A DNA stretch of 64,000 bases from Paramacrobiotus metropolitanus (GCF_019649055.1 NW_026570227.1:1364001-1428000); one strand, 5' to 3'. Positions 36,706 to 48,899 are shown, counted from the stretch's first letter. Numbers and translations: made by a program. The notes: a model not told the origin generated them from the sequence alone.

Positions 36706-37943
36706 TCTGAACTGACTATCCACGAAGCCGGGATAAATTAATAAACGTCGAACTGCTATATAATTATGTACAATTTATTATAATACACCGGGATCACAGT
36801 AATTAACAGTCTGGCCAGTGAACTCGATAAACAGCAAGCACACTCTAGATAATTTTTAATGGAATTGCTAAATCAACTGCAGTTCTTTTACTAAAACAGT
36901 ATTATACTACAAGTGCATCGTTTCTTCCAGTCACGTTGACCGCGTGCGAAATGCGCAGGCAGCACGCTGCAGCTAGCGTCGATCCGGGCTTGCAACCGTG
37001 CACACCTACGTACATACACATACTGTCACACACTGGCACCGGAGCAAAGGTCACTGCCGGGTAGGCTTTCGTGGAAACCCATACAGATCATAAATGTGAT
37101 AAATACGTGTATTAGTTAAGCGTATTGTACTGCTGCAGTCTTAATTAACTGCAGTATTATTTATACCTTCCAATTAATTTCAGGTAAGTACCCACTGTAA
37201 GTAAGTGTTTACCAAAGAGATTTTCCGCGAAGGGAGCAGCATTATGTCTGCAGCGCATAACGTGCCTTCATTACTAATCGGCTGTATACGATGCGTATTA
37301 TTTGTATTTAATTATCCTAAAAATTCAAGATACGTTATTTCTGTTGTACTTGACTGTCGTTAAAAATAATATTTTTGTTTTTAATTACCGATAAAAATAA
37401 TATTTTTATTTCTGTTTAATTAGTAATATTTTTTTTACATCACTTATTTTTTTACATCTCTTTTAGTAATATTTTTTTTACATCTCTTTCTTATCTTTTT
37501 TTACATCTTTTTTTTTACATCTCATATTGTTTCATTACGAAAATCTTATTTTATTCCGTTGTAGCTACTTGTACAAGCTGCCACTGAGCGATATTATTAT
37601 ATATAGGATAAGGATAATGTACGAGGTAATTACGTCTTCTGATACGCAGCGGCAATTTATCTCCACCGATCGGTGAACTGAGAATGCGTACAACTGCAAG
37701 TCAGTTCAATTTATGGTCCGATACAATCAGCATCGCGATAAAAATTCCACTTTCGTACAAATGCACCCATACATACAGCAAAGTGCGTCATCGATGATGG
37801 CGACTTGCGCAATTAACTGGCTAATTAAAACAAGCAACTTCCGGCACAATCGTCAGGCAAATGCGAGTCAACACTTTGCAACAGCAACATAGGTAAAAAT
37901 CCATAAGAGACAGACCGGCGGCGCCGTGCAATGCGAAGTTGAA
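36706..37943. other. Intergenic stretch between paralogues C and B
   Basis: Promoter side of paralogue C and 3' side of paralogue B. It includes a run of TTTTTTACATCTC units at about 37430-37530. No additional exon seen. Confidence 0.35.
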
Positions 37944-39555
37944 TTAAGGAAAGGGCAGCGCCGTAGTGGTCGGCGCTTGGGTCGTGGTGGTCACCGTCTT
38001 CGGGTCGCCGCCGCACACCTCCACGTCCACGGGGAACACGCGCCAACGGTAGAATAACCTGCCGAATAAACATACATAAATAAAACCACAAATATGTAGA
38101 GAAATTAAAAAAAAAGAAATATAAAGAAAAATTAATATTAAAATTATAAAAACGGAAATGTAAACATAATAGTCAAAAATAAACAAAATTTATTACAAAT
38201 AAATATATAAAAAATATAAAGAGATAATAATTAAAAACATCCAGACAGAATTTAGTTAGCAGTATAAATTAAACATTATTACAAATAAAACTATAAAAAA
38301 CAAAATTATAAAATACAAATAATAACAGAAAAAATTGTAAAAAACTGTGGCCAACCGGATTTTGGTGGGGAGGTGCTTGGCGGCGCACTCCTCCATGGGG
38401 GACCAGCTGCGGAAGGCGTCGCGCTCGGCCTCGTCCTGGTTGGTGGCCGTGTCGGCTACCGGCGGGAAGAACTTGCACTCGAACTGCTCGATCAGGTCGT
38501 ACTTGCCCAGAAAGTCCTCGTCCATCACCTCCACGCGCACGTTCACGTTCTGCAACCGGCGCAATTAATTATTTACACGTTTGTTAATTAACGCTTTATA
38601 TACGCGTATATGTAATGTTGCAAATAATGATCGGAAATAAATCTTAAAAATGGAAAATAAATTAACAACAACTGTACGAGTATAATAAATTGCAGTTAAT
38701 GGAAAATAAATGGTATTAATTACATACACTGAGGCCGCCGCCGCAGATGTCCTTGTGGATGGTTTGGTTGACATCGTAGGAGTTGACGTTGCGCCGCCAA
38801 GTCAGCATCGTCAGGTCGCGGTCCGCGCGGACGGCCTGGGCCCACGGCGCCGACGGCCTCTCACTGACAAAGCGAAACGGAAATCAGAACACCATGTTCT
38901 AAAATCTAAACCCTAGGGTACTACAAATGCCTCTACACTAGTAATTCCACCGAAACATTACACAATATAATGTAAGAAATTTTGTAAACTTTTTCACTGG
39001 TAAATGAGGTACAACATATTTATTGCAGCGCAAAATGTGAAACTAGCGAATTAAAATAAATAATTATTAGTAATAAGGCGCTGAATTTAGGACATAAGAA
39101 TACAAAAAAATTTAAGAACGAATAAATTTGCGAGTGAATAAATTAAAGAAAATTGTTTGGAATAAATTTTCCCATTAATTTTCAAATTTAAAAATGCGGA
39201 TATTCTGCCTGCTGTTTAACACGCCGCTGAAAAATTCTGACGGAAGACCGGAAGGGGCTTACACGTCGATGTAGGTGTAGATGATGGGGTCGCAGGGCGT
39301 GACCTCGTCGCAGCTCTGCGTGTTGTGCAGATGGCCGTTGATGTTCTCGTACTTGCCGAATTCCACCTCGATGCGGTAGAAGCCCGTCACGCTCGTCGTC
39401 TGCAGGCCCCGCACACTGCCGCCGCATCCCCATAACACCTAAGATAATCACACCAATAACAACCATTTGGGAACACGTAAATATAAATAATAATTTTGTA
39501 ATTTCTGGATAAATTTCGGCTTTACCGTTAATACGGCTAAGTATACCGACATCAT
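37944..39555 (-). CDS. Notch-ligand MNNL/C2-like secreted protein, paralogue B
   Basis: Five exons (39555-39526, 39438-39263, 38863-38728, 38549-38356, 38058-37944) join in phases 0, 2, 0, 2 to 651 nt and 216 residues. The N-terminus MMSVYLAVLTVLWGCGGSVR spans the first intron and is a signal peptide. Exon 2 has GFYRIEVEFGKYENINGHL and CDEVTPCDPIIYTYIDV. Exon 4 has NVNVRVEVMDEDFLGKYDLI. The last exon starts with LFYRWRVFPVDVEVCGGDP, which aligns with the tail of Notch-ligand N-domains just before DSL, then ends in a Thr/Pro tail instead of a DSL module. Extracellular; the partner is unknown. Same strand, same intron phases and same exon roles as its neighbours, so a tandem duplicate. The exon-4 donor is the weak CG|GTTGGC. 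Confidence 0.65.
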
Positions 39556-40348
39556 TTTTATTTAAAAGTGATAATATTTATTGCAAGAATTAGCGATGGA
39601 GGTGGAAAATGGTGAAGCCAGGAGAAACTTTAACACGACTGAGTTCTCTCGTGCATCTGCGAGCGCACACTGAATTTAGCGACAGCGTTCCGACATGGAG
39701 CAGGCTGGTGTATTTAATTACACACAGGAATTTCGGCGAATATCACTGCCATCTCCGATGCCTATCGCGATTCGCCACACTGTCTCGTAACACTCACACG
39801 GGTGCGTCGGCCCTGACTCAGCAACACTGTGAAATTCCTCTCTACCCGCAACTTTCTGTGCAGTCTGTCTTGCCTTCTGTTGTATTGCTTATTAACAAAT
39901 TAATTATCCGTTAATTAAAACCTAAAATAGTCGAAGCAGATTGTATATAGTGAAGGTGACCTTTGTCGGAAACAGAGTCAATGTCTAAATCGACAAAAAA
40001 ATTAAAGATACCGATGACCTTTCCAAATTAATTACTAATCTAATTAAATTTGGCTGGCCCATATATACATAAATACTTAAACGTGACCTTTAGCGACGAC
40101 ACTGTTAAATAAATTGGTCACGAAAATTAAAACTACTCTTGCAAATGAAAGCGGATCATATTTACGTATGACTTTCTTAATTCTTGCTTGTTTATATCCT
40201 AGTTAAAGGTGACCTTTAACGGAACTGAATTTAGTTGACAAGAATTTAGTAAACAGATTAACTATGTAATTTAAAACATTTGTATGACAACGGTGACCTT
40301 TTCTCGAACTTACCCTTCATTACCGGCAACGCCGAGAAACCAACGTCG
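39556..40348. other. Intergenic stretch between paralogue B and the FSIP1-like gene
   Basis: AT-rich with several GGTGACCTTT motifs (39954, 40090, 40209 and 40290). No exon seen. Contains the paralogue-B promoter, with an Inr-like TCAGTC on the minus strand near 39640. Confidence 0.35.
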
Positions 40349-41863
40349 TCACTGCACATCTTCCCGCTGCAGTTTACTGCACTCGTTAAAAAAATCCCGG
40401 TTGTTCTGCATGAGCCGGTCGACCTTGTCGGCCACCTCCTTGACATCCTCCACCAACACCCGGAACTCCTCCTCCATCCCCGCCACCTCCCGATCCACCG
40501 GCCGCGCCGCAGCGGCCTCATCCAGTCCGGACAAAAAGCTCACGGATTCCTCCCGCTTCTGCAGCCACGCCCGCCACGTCGCCAGCGGCGCGGTCGGGAA
40601 CTTCTCCGCCGAGCGCAGCCGCGGCACCGGCCCCAGAAGCCACTGCAGCTGCTGCTCGGTGACGAAGGGGACCAGCGCCAGCCCGTGCTCCACGGTCAGC
40701 TCCGCCCGCGCGCTCGCCAGGGCGTCCTCGATCCCGGCGCGTTCCGCCAGCGGCCCGACGGCCTCCGGGTCCGCCAGGACGCGCGTCAGCATCAGGCGCT
40801 CCTGGGCTTCGAGAGCCTCCAGGCGGTCGGTGATGGCGGTGAAGCGCCGGCGGACGGCTTCGTTTTCCTCGCGGGCGGACTGGTAGAAGCCGAAGGGGAG
40901 GTTTGCGGCCTCGGAGGTGCTGGCGATGCTGCTGGAGTCCGGCGGGGGGTCATCGGCCGGTTGACCTTTCCGCCGGATGGCGGTCAGGGACTCCTCGATG
41001 CTACGCAGCGTCCGGAGGTCGGCGTCGATCAGCTCGAACGGGTTAGTGTGGGAAAGGGTCACGGCGCCGGACTCTTCGGGGTCTTCCGGTTGGAGGAGCT
41101 CATCCAGCCGGGACTCCTCCTCCGGTGTGTAGTACTTCCCGGCGCACTGAATATTCCGCTTAACATGGTCGATTTTCGGAAGCGTCGCTTCAAAATTGAA
41201 GGAAAACGCCGGAGATTTTACAGCCTCGTTAACAGGAGCTCCGGGATCTGGGAGATCATCCGCCAGGACCTCCGCGTCCGGTTCTTCCGCTTCCTGGAGG
41301 TCATCCCCCTCCGGCACCGGGACCAACGGCCAATCCTTCTCACAATCCTCCAAATCGGAGTCGGTGATCCGCCGGGGAACCGAAAGCGACCCCTCCGACC
41401 GCGAGCCTCCAAACAAACTCGTCCCGGCCGACGCCGGCGTCTCCAGCCCCCCGAGGACTTCCTCCTGGAGCGCGGTGGCCGACAGAAACTTCCGGGTGTT
41501 GTCGACCTCCGAGCGGTCCTCCTGCCGGAGACTCTCCGGCACCGGGTACTCGGACAGCGTCTGACGGAGGGTGTGCAGCTGTTGTTTGCGCTGGTGGCGG
41601 ATGCGGGCTTCGCGGTGGAAGCGCTCCTCCAGGAGGATGTCCAGCTGGCGCATGTCGGCCAGGGCGTGCTGCAGGAACTGCGGGTCGCCGGTGTCGTAGC
41701 GCTGCAGGGCGCCGGTGGCGGCGGCGTCGTCCTCGTCGGAGTCGAGGAGCTGCGCGACGTAGGCGTCCATGTCCGGGCCGTCCTCGAAGCCGTCGCCGTC
41801 GTCGGCCGGATGTTTCTGGAAGCCCTCCTTCGGGAAGTCCCGACAGGTCGGCGTTTTATCCAT
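40349..41863 (-). CDS. FSIP1-like coiled-coil protein
   Basis: A single exon of 504 residues, acidic and Glu/Leu/Arg-rich, with no signal peptide. Residues about 60-125 contain MRQLDILLEERFHREARIRH and VDNTRKFLSATALQEEVLGG. These match the conserved core of fibrous sheath-interacting protein 1, where KKLDKIL.....RE.EI..Q and ENTKKFLSLTAV are typical. Near the C-terminus, VTEQQLQWLLG matches its SEEQLK.LL block. In mammals FSIP1 belongs to the sperm-flagellum fibrous sheath and is linked to cilia. Here it would be cytoplasmic or axonemal by inference. Predicted coiled coils lie around residues 65-105 and 320-360. The opposite strand has a 529-codon open frame that is only a GC-rich shadow. Homology rests on two short blocks, so confidence is moderate. 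Confidence 0.6.
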   Translation of the reverse strand: MDKTPTCRDFPKEGFQKHPADDGDGFEDGPDMDAYVAQLLDSDEDDAAATGALQRYDTGDPQFLQHALADMRQLDILLEERFHREARIRHQRKQQLHTLRQTLSEYPVPESLRQEDRSEVDNTRKFLSATALQEEVLGGLETPASAGTSLFGGSRSEGSLSVPRRITDSDLEDCEKDWPLVPVPEGDDLQEAEEPDAEVLADDLPDPGAPVNEAVKSPAFSFNFEATLPKIDHVKRNIQCAGKYYTPEEESRLDELLQPEDPEESGAVTLSHTNPFELIDADLRTLRSIEESLTAIRRKGQPADDPPPDSSSIASTSEAANLPFGFYQSAREENEAVRRRFTAITDRLEALEAQERLMLTRVLADPEAVGPLAERAGIEDALASARAELTVEHGLALVPFVTEQQLQWLLGPVPRLRSAEKFPTAPLATWRAWLQKREESVSFLSGLDEAAAARPVDREVAGMEEEFRVLVEDVKEVADKVDRLMQNNRDFFNECSKLQREDVQ

Positions 41864-44228
41864 TTGTAGCGAGAGGGACGGATTTAGCGGACCGTTGTTG
41901 GCGGCGTACTACTATTTCGCCTTGTATTAAGCGAAGAAATAATGCTATATAATTATTCGAGTACTTTGAATAAAATTGATTTAATACTGACTAATTGCTT
42001 TGTTGTACCATACGAGTCGTATTTCTGCGTCAGCTGATGCTGGATGGTGTCATGGATACGAAAAGTATCTCGTACGTATTTTCACAGTACTGTACTTATA
42101 CCATAATTATTAACGTGGTATTGCTCGTACAATCAGTGCGCTTTCGGTACTTTGTTATGTTACAGTAAATCATTATTATTATTAAAATAAATTATTATTA
42201 ATTTGAATTTGTCAAATACAGTATTACTTTAATAGGAAATTTTGCGACCACATTACTGTGAATATTACTATTATACAAGTATCGGTCGCGCTAGCGCGCG
42301 ACCAGTTGTGTTCGAGGTATGGAAGAATTAAAAAAAACACAAAATACACATCGTACAGCAATAAAAATGATTTGAGAAATATATCTATATTTCAATTATG
42401 GAACCCCCAGCGAGGCCAGCTACGAAAATATTTTAACATGTAGAAATGAGGACAGTTTTCAAGCTTTCCGGTTAAATTCGACCACTGGTATAAAAACTGT
42501 GAAAGCCTCCGCAATTTTTCTTTTTGTTTGCATTTTTCACGGTTCTTTTTCACGTTTTTAATAGTTTTTAATATTGAAAATTCCATTGAAAAAATGGGCG
42601 TAAATCAAATTAATGGCGCATTTTGTATTTTGTCACGAGCGGCAGATTGTCATCGCACGCACTCTAATGTAACTTTATATTGCCGATCTAACGAACTGAA
42701 AACTTGAATTTTTTTGTACGACCGATAATAATTATTTAAACGGTGATTAAATGAATAGAGTGGGATCATTTACACGATGCCCACAAAAACCATTCAACCG
42801 ATATTTTAGCGCAGAATAACGGTTGCCCAAGGTGACCTGGGAGGCTGCATCTTTAGCTACTAATTGTAAGATTTTCAGCCATTCAGTCAAGCTCTTGAGT
42901 ATTTATAAAAATAAAATAAATACATATTTAATAAATTTTGAGGTTAGTGAATACCCAAGCTACCGCCAGTATTACAGAGCAACGTAGGACTTAGTGAATA
43001 CCCAAGCTACCAGTATCACAGAGCCGCTATGTGAGTGAATACGGTAAACGGGCCGCGGGCTGGCTTTTAGATATTTAGAAATTACATATAAATCAGACAA
43101 TTTAGACCGTGAGATATTGAGGTACTTAGATTTCTAGATATTTTTAAATTTCGAAAGTTTGGAGGCTCAAAAAATTAGAGGTAACGGCCCCGCTGCGCGG
43201 GGCCGAGTCGAAATATTTAGAAATTCTTGAAATGTAAAAGCTTTGGAGCCGACTTTCAAAACATTTATAGTTATTTTGAGGTATTCAAACAGATTTAAAA
43301 ACATCTTAAAGGTTTCAAGAATTTAAAAAAATTGTAAGTTTGATAGGATTGTCAATTTCAAATAACTATAGTTTAGGTTGCTAAGTTGCGAAACCTGTAT
43401 TTGCTCATTCGAGACGTTTGTAGAATTTACTGGAAATTTCTATGAACTTTAAACGCTAAGTACGGAAAGTTTGAAAGGGTTTTTGAAAACGTTCCGGAAA
43501 CCAAAATTTGTTTCGAAGCAGCAGATAGGAAGCTTTAGAAGATGCTGGATTTTATAAAATAATCAAAAGCTTCACCAATGGAATCTCGAATTAGGAGATA
43601 ATTTACAAAACTAACAACCTTTAAGTACTAACAACCTTTAAGTACTACAGCTTCTAAAAATTTTGTTAGACCTTCTCCAAAACTTGAGATTTTTTTAAAG
43701 ATAAAGGTAGGAACGTTTGCGCGATGCTCTATTTTACAAAATTATCACCTTATTAAAAAAATCAATCTTGATTTAGAAGATAATTTCCAAAAAATAAGGA
43801 CGTAAGGATATATGAATCTATTGATATACTGCATACTTTTTGATTTTGGCGATAATTAATTTTAATATCACTAATAAAACCGAAGTTGTGTGAAACAAAA
43901 TCACAGAATGATCCGTTATAATATTAATTAATGGCTGTTTTATTTACTTACGTATTTCGCATATAATAGTTAGTGTTTCTTGCGCCACTAGCAAGATGCA
44001 GATACGCTGTCATTTTAATTCAGTTAAGACTTATTAAGTACACAGTACATACTGCAGACGACAGTGATATCTCGCATTTTTTAAATATATTTCCAAATTT
44101 TTATATTCAGTTGATGTGCAATTTCGTTGTCATGATGTATGAACAAGACACGAACAACATGGAACAGCACCCACAAGAAAACATACAAGAATGTTACGGC
44201 TCGTAATTAGCGCTAATCCCGCGAATTA
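41864..44228. other. AT-rich intergenic stretch with a short direct repeat
   Basis: No gene recognised. GTGAATACCCAAGCTACC is repeated at 42949-42966 and 42993-43010, each followed by an AGTAT(C/T)ACAGAGC block. The region 43080-43830 is AT-rich with many TTTAGAAAT words. Confidence 0.45.
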
Positions 44229-47224
44229 TTACAGGCACAACGTCGTCGGTTTGGCCTGGAAGTAGCGGTAGCGAAAGGTCAACCTGCCGAATAAATTAAA
44301 ATTAACCCTGACCTTTGAAATCAAACGCTGAGAATTTAGAATGTAAGTGTTTTGCGGCAGCGACCGACCTGACTTTGCTGAGCGGATGCACTTTGCCGAC
44401 GCAGTGCAGATCCTCCGACCACACGGCGTTCTCCTCTTCCACATCCGCCACCGGGAAGGCGTGCTCGGGGATCAGACAGCTGAAGCGCTCGATGCTGTCG
44501 TCGCGCGTCAGCACGTCGCTGTCGTCCACTTTCACGCGCAGATTCAACATCTACACAACGTAGGCCGGTAATTTAATATCCTATAGTCCTTTTTTTAATA
44601 TCCTGTATTATTATTTTTAATATCCTATCAAGGAAAAGATCTATATTACAACGGAAAACCCCGTACGATCTGGTCAGAACAAACCGATAAATTAATCGAA
44701 AAACTGCTAACGCCATTCGATTCAGCATGTCTGGAAACTGTGTCACATGCATTTTCTTTTGGTAATTATCCGCTCCGGCTCCCGTGCACAGACGCCGGTG
44801 CCGGTAGAGCTGAAAGCTCAAGGTGACCTTGAAAAAATTTCATAGCCCGGTTGCATGGAGCAAAAAATCAGTAAATTCAAACTGGTACCTATTTAGATCA
44901 GCAAATTAAAAAGGTTTTAACTTTACTCCTATAAAACTAAAAATAGCCGGTTAGCAGTAACACGAACGAGGCTGCTAGCGGATGGCTTCGTTTCCAATAG
45001 ATCGTTAACAATTCAAAGCGTTCAAAAACATGACTTATGAAGCAGAGCGCTCGTTTAAAGTTATTTGAAGGAAGCTGTAAAAGAAATTGACCATAGTAAT
45101 CGTTTAAACGGGCTGACCATTCACTACAGTCCGAGCAGTACTAAGGACAGACAGGACAGTGATTAATCAGCATACTTCTGTAGAAAATGCCAAACCAATT
45201 AAACTGCTCAGAACGAAAAATTCATATTCTTATAAGAAAACACCAGAAAAATAAACGGCATACTCGTCGCAATGACTTACAAAGGATAACTTCGTAATAT
45301 TAATGATCACAATCAATGCAAAAAGGCGTGTTCACATTGGAAATAACCATACAAAAAATTTTACTAATTACATGAATTTCGAAAAGTGTTACCGCTACCA
45401 TGTATGTGCATCGTCTCAAAGAACAGTTTAGAAAAATAAAAATTGCTTCATAAACAACTATCATTCCTAAAAAAACGAGTATTAATTTGGCGGCTACGGT
45501 CACACAGGTTCGGATGAGCGAGTTACCGAACTATTACCACTATTTAGTGTATCGATTGAGTTGTTCGAATTACTCTGTACTAGCGCGATAGAATGGGTGA
45601 GCAACCGCACTACCGCTACTCTCCAGTGCACAGAGCTCGCTAGGTGATGGAGTAATCAAACGAGTGGTGAAGAACGAGTGAACTGCGCTACCACCACTGA
45701 AAATGAGACTGAACATATGCATTATTCTCGTGGGCAGAGCCCGGCAAGTGAGTGGGCGACCGACTACTGAAGAGAACCATAGCGCACCGCTCGTTTTGGT
45801 GGGTACGTAACGAAACGAGTGGTAATGGGTAACTGATGTACAGTACCACTAATGTTCACTGCACATAGTGTATGACCAATTTCCACTACTGTCCAATGCG
45901 CAGAGCCGACTGTGAGAATGAGTAACCAAATTACCCTTATCGTCTGGAGCGCAGATCGTGATAGATGGTAAAAGAACTGAAGTAACACTACGAGTACTGT
46001 TTAGTGTATAGTATTACTATATTTGCGATCACTAAGTGATCGCAAATATAGTAATACTAAATTAACGAAAATCAGTCGAGAATTCCAACCGTAGACCACA
46101 AGAAGCGCGGAGGCAAAGCCGAAGCCGTTTCTTGTATCCTATATTATTAGTAATAAAATATTCAAAAAATATACGCAATTATGAAGCTACATGTACTGTA
46201 CTTATTATAAAAAATGTGTATAACAATACAGTACGGTACGCGAATGCAGAAAAAATATATGTATAAAAATTTATATATATAAATATTATATACCTATAAA
46301 AAGTGAATTATATACAAAAAATGATCTTGTATATATAAAAAATTTAAGCAAAAATAAATGTAAAGGTTACTCACCTAATAAATGTAAAAGTAAAAATATA
46401 TATAAAAATTTAAAGTAAAATAAATCTCAAGATCACTCACTGGAATCTGGGCCGACTTGGCGCACACCGAATAATTAAGGATCTTGTCGATCGTGAAGAG
46501 ATTATTATTGGCGCTCTGATGCACCAGCTGCAGGTTGCTCTTATTGGCGGATCCCGGCCAGACGGCGCTGGCGTTCTTCCTGCACCAGGAAGCAACTAGT
46601 CATTCATGCAATACTGATGCAAAACATTCATACAACATTTCTTTATATATAAAGGTCAGTTATCTTGAAGAAGAACTATGTCTGGGTATTTAAAATAAAA
46701 GAGCGGAAAACTCACGCGTCAAGGTAGGCGTAAAAGGTCACATCGCACTGCGTGGCCAGATCGCAGCGGCGGCCGTCAATATCGATGCCCTGGTCGTTGG
46801 AGAAATTGCGCAGATTGATCTGCAGCGTGATGGTGGTGCCGTTGACGGGGATCACCGCCAGACCGCCCGGGGCGCCAGCATCCTGCGGTATCGTCACAAT
46901 TGCCGCGCTCTACCAGTAAAAAATGTGTATCAATTATTTCCGTGCCTGGATCATCGCGGAATCATAATACGCGGAATTAGCCATATAATAACTTTAAAAT
47001 AATGCGAACTGCATAAAGCAAAATTTAGAAAAATAGCAAAAAATATTTATATATACAAATTAAATAAAAATATGCTAAAAAATAAAATGTTTATAGAATA
47101 AATTTATTAGGGAAATAAAAATAATGATAATTATGTTGTTTAGTTGTAATAGCAAATTACGTACCAAAAAGGTCAACTTAATCAGCGCGCCGATGATGGT
47201 GAACACGTTGTGAAGAATCGGCAT
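44229..47224 (-). CDS. Notch-ligand MNNL/C2-like secreted protein, paralogue A
   Basis: Five exons (47224-47165, 46909-46716, 46579-46441, 44550-44369, 44283-44229) join in phases 0, 2, 0, 2 to 630 nt and 209 residues. MPILHNVFTIIGALIKLTFL is a signal peptide ended by the first intron. Exon 2 has TITLQINLRNFSND, GRRCDLATQCDVTFYAYLDA and a glycine-rich start. Exon 3 is NASAVWPGSANKSNLQLVHQ and onward. Exon 4 opens MLNLRVKVDDSDVLTRDDSI, equivalent to the YTLLVEAWDSSND....DSII segment of Jagged. The last exon reads LTFRYRYFQAKPTTLCL and stops exactly where a DSL domain would begin in Delta/Jagged. The Notch-ligand N-domain is a C2 fold that can bind membranes; this role is inferred only. Intron 3 is long (1.9 kb). 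TATA and initiator motifs lie just upstream. Confidence 0.65.
45490..46059. repeat. Degenerate GAGCGAGT/CCACTAC repeats ending in a 25-bp palindrome
   Basis: Within intron 3 of paralogue A, words such as ACGAGTGGT, TACCACTA and CAGTGCACAGAGC recur irregularly from 45510 to 45990. At 46009-46033 and 46035-46059 lies a perfect 25-base inverted repeat (TAGTATTACTATATTTGCGA ...) with a one-base spacer. Confidence 0.6.
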
Positions 47225-47258
47225 TTTCGTGATTATAAGAAAAACGGGAAAATAGAGT

Positions 47259-47288
47259 AACTGAACATGCAGTGAAGTGGGCTTTATA
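47259..47288 (-). promoter_or_regulatory. TATA box plus initiator of paralogue A
   Basis: The minus strand reads TATAAAG at 47288-47282 and TCAGTT at 47264-47259. The spacing of about 26 bases and the arthropod-type initiator place the start site near 47262, about 38 bases before the Met at 47224. Confidence 0.55.
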
Positions 47289-48368
47289 CTGAGCGACTGA
47301 CGTTAATATCCAAAATTTATCTGCAAACACTGAGCGACATGAAAGCAGATGAATAGTGGAAAAATCTGCTTTCCAGTGCCAGAACTAACCGGTCAGCGAG
47401 AATCGCCCGTGTGCCAGTTTCCATCCAGCACTTTCTCTGAACACCGGCACAATCCTCGCAGACATGTGGCGTTTTGTTTGCTAGACGCCTTTTATTCTAC
47501 AGGTAGATCAAACGGTGTCTAGACTGGAATCGCGATGTTATGGGGTGTCGTTTCTGCGTGAATATCTTTGTAGTTTGCAAGAAGACGAAAGAGAGAAATA
47601 CAGGAGATTCCGGGCTCAGTAAAATTGAGGGGCGGGGCATGCCCGCTCACCAGGCCAGTTTCTTTGTATCCCTACTGCGATATACTTTGAAGAAATTTTT
47701 GATTTTATTAATAAACCGAACTGATTTAATTTTTGTATTTACAAATATATTAATAATTAATTTAATATTAAAAAATACTGTTGCTTAAATTAATTTGCTT
47801 TACTATTACTTGTTCTAAGAATTCAAATTGGTTAAAAATTGTTTACTGTTCTTTATAGTTTAGCGTGTTTTTTCTGGTATTTGTGTATTGCGTTTTTGAT
47901 TGGGACAATAAAGTGCGAGATAATTGGGTTACCGGTTACAAACAGCGATCCACAATCCGGGCTAATTAATATACGTACAAGCCCAGCACGGATGAATAAT
48001 GTCTTAGCATTTCGAGCAGTAAAACGGTTAACTGCATATGTATTAAATAATGGAACGATGTTTATTACATTAAGGAGGCACGAACAAAATAAACAGGCGT
48101 GAGCAGAACCTGTTATTTTTGCTAATTCGCAGTTCGCTAATTTCAATGACAATTCGATATAATAACACATAGTAACAATCTGGGGATTTACAAACAGCCC
48201 ATGTTAAGCTAATGGCCACCATGGTAACAAGCTTTTGAGTGACCACTGGACTGTGGGAATTGGGCTTTTCAGAAATTTGAAGATGCAGGATTACTCTCGA
48301 CACAAAATCAAATAACGTAAACGTAATGTCGTTCGATACAGTTCGATTAATTATTTTTATTATTTAAA
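47289..48368. other. Intergenic stretch, no gene seen
   Basis: AT-rich with short frames only. Confidence 0.35.
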
Positions 48369-48899
48369 ATGCCGAATAAATGCCGTATGCTGCTGTGAAA
48401 TTATGGAAACGCCACTTATACCGGTCCGAAACGCGCCATGTTGACGTGTCCGAAGGATCCCGTAATTCGCGCAACATGGGAATCCACGATACCCCGCGCG
48501 CGTAATACATTCCCAAAAAAGATCTCCTGTTGCGAAATTCACTTTTCCCCCGACGAACTCATGCGAGAGGATGTTTGCCAGGATGGTTTAGGAAACAGCG
48601 TGGTCCGTAGAATCGACCCACCCCGACCGGTATTGCGGACCACGGTACCCACGCGGTTCCCCGGGTTCCCGGCGTATTTCCAGAAATCATCTGCTACTCG
48701 ACTCGATCCGGAAGTTAAACGAGCGAGGCGAGCGGAACGAGCGTTCCAAGAACAGTTGGCAGCAGTGGAAGTGGAGAAGCAGGCGGACTGTATTCGCTGC
48801 GCGAAGGGCTTTGAATTGAGCGGGTTCGTGGGTATTTCCGCTCGCGAAACACATTGCGGGAATCCGAATCGTCGAACAGTGGCCACTTCCACCGGGTGA
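48369..48899 (+). pseudogene. THAP-domain protein frame with TGA at a zinc-ligand codon
   Basis: From ATG at 48369 the frame reads MPNKCRMLL, a TGA stop (48396-48398), then NYGNATYTGPKRAMLTCPKD, RATWESTIPRARNTFPKKIS and CCEIHFSPDEL, continuing to 48899. This follows the THAP zinc-finger plan: MP..C, a second Cys four residues later, an FP-x-D..R..W core, C-x2-H, and a terminal VPTRFPGFP equivalent of AVPT.F. The TGA is exactly where the second zinc cysteine (TGT/TGC) belongs. After the domain comes a charged helical stretch (EVKRARRAERAFQEQLAAVE). THAP domains bind DNA and occur in transcription factors and in P-element-type transposases. The likeliest reading is a one-base loss-of-function change. 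An intact allele or selenocysteine coding are alternatives. Confidence 0.55.

Noticed and set aside
40280-41869. 529-codon open frame on the plus strand
   Set aside because: Antisense shadow of the FSIP1-like gene. It is open because of the high GC content, low in complexity and without a domain; the minus frame has the recognisable motifs.
48396-48398. Selenocysteine codon
   Set aside because: TGA falls at a zinc-ligand Cys. A simple nonsense change is more likely, and no SECIS element could be identified by eye.
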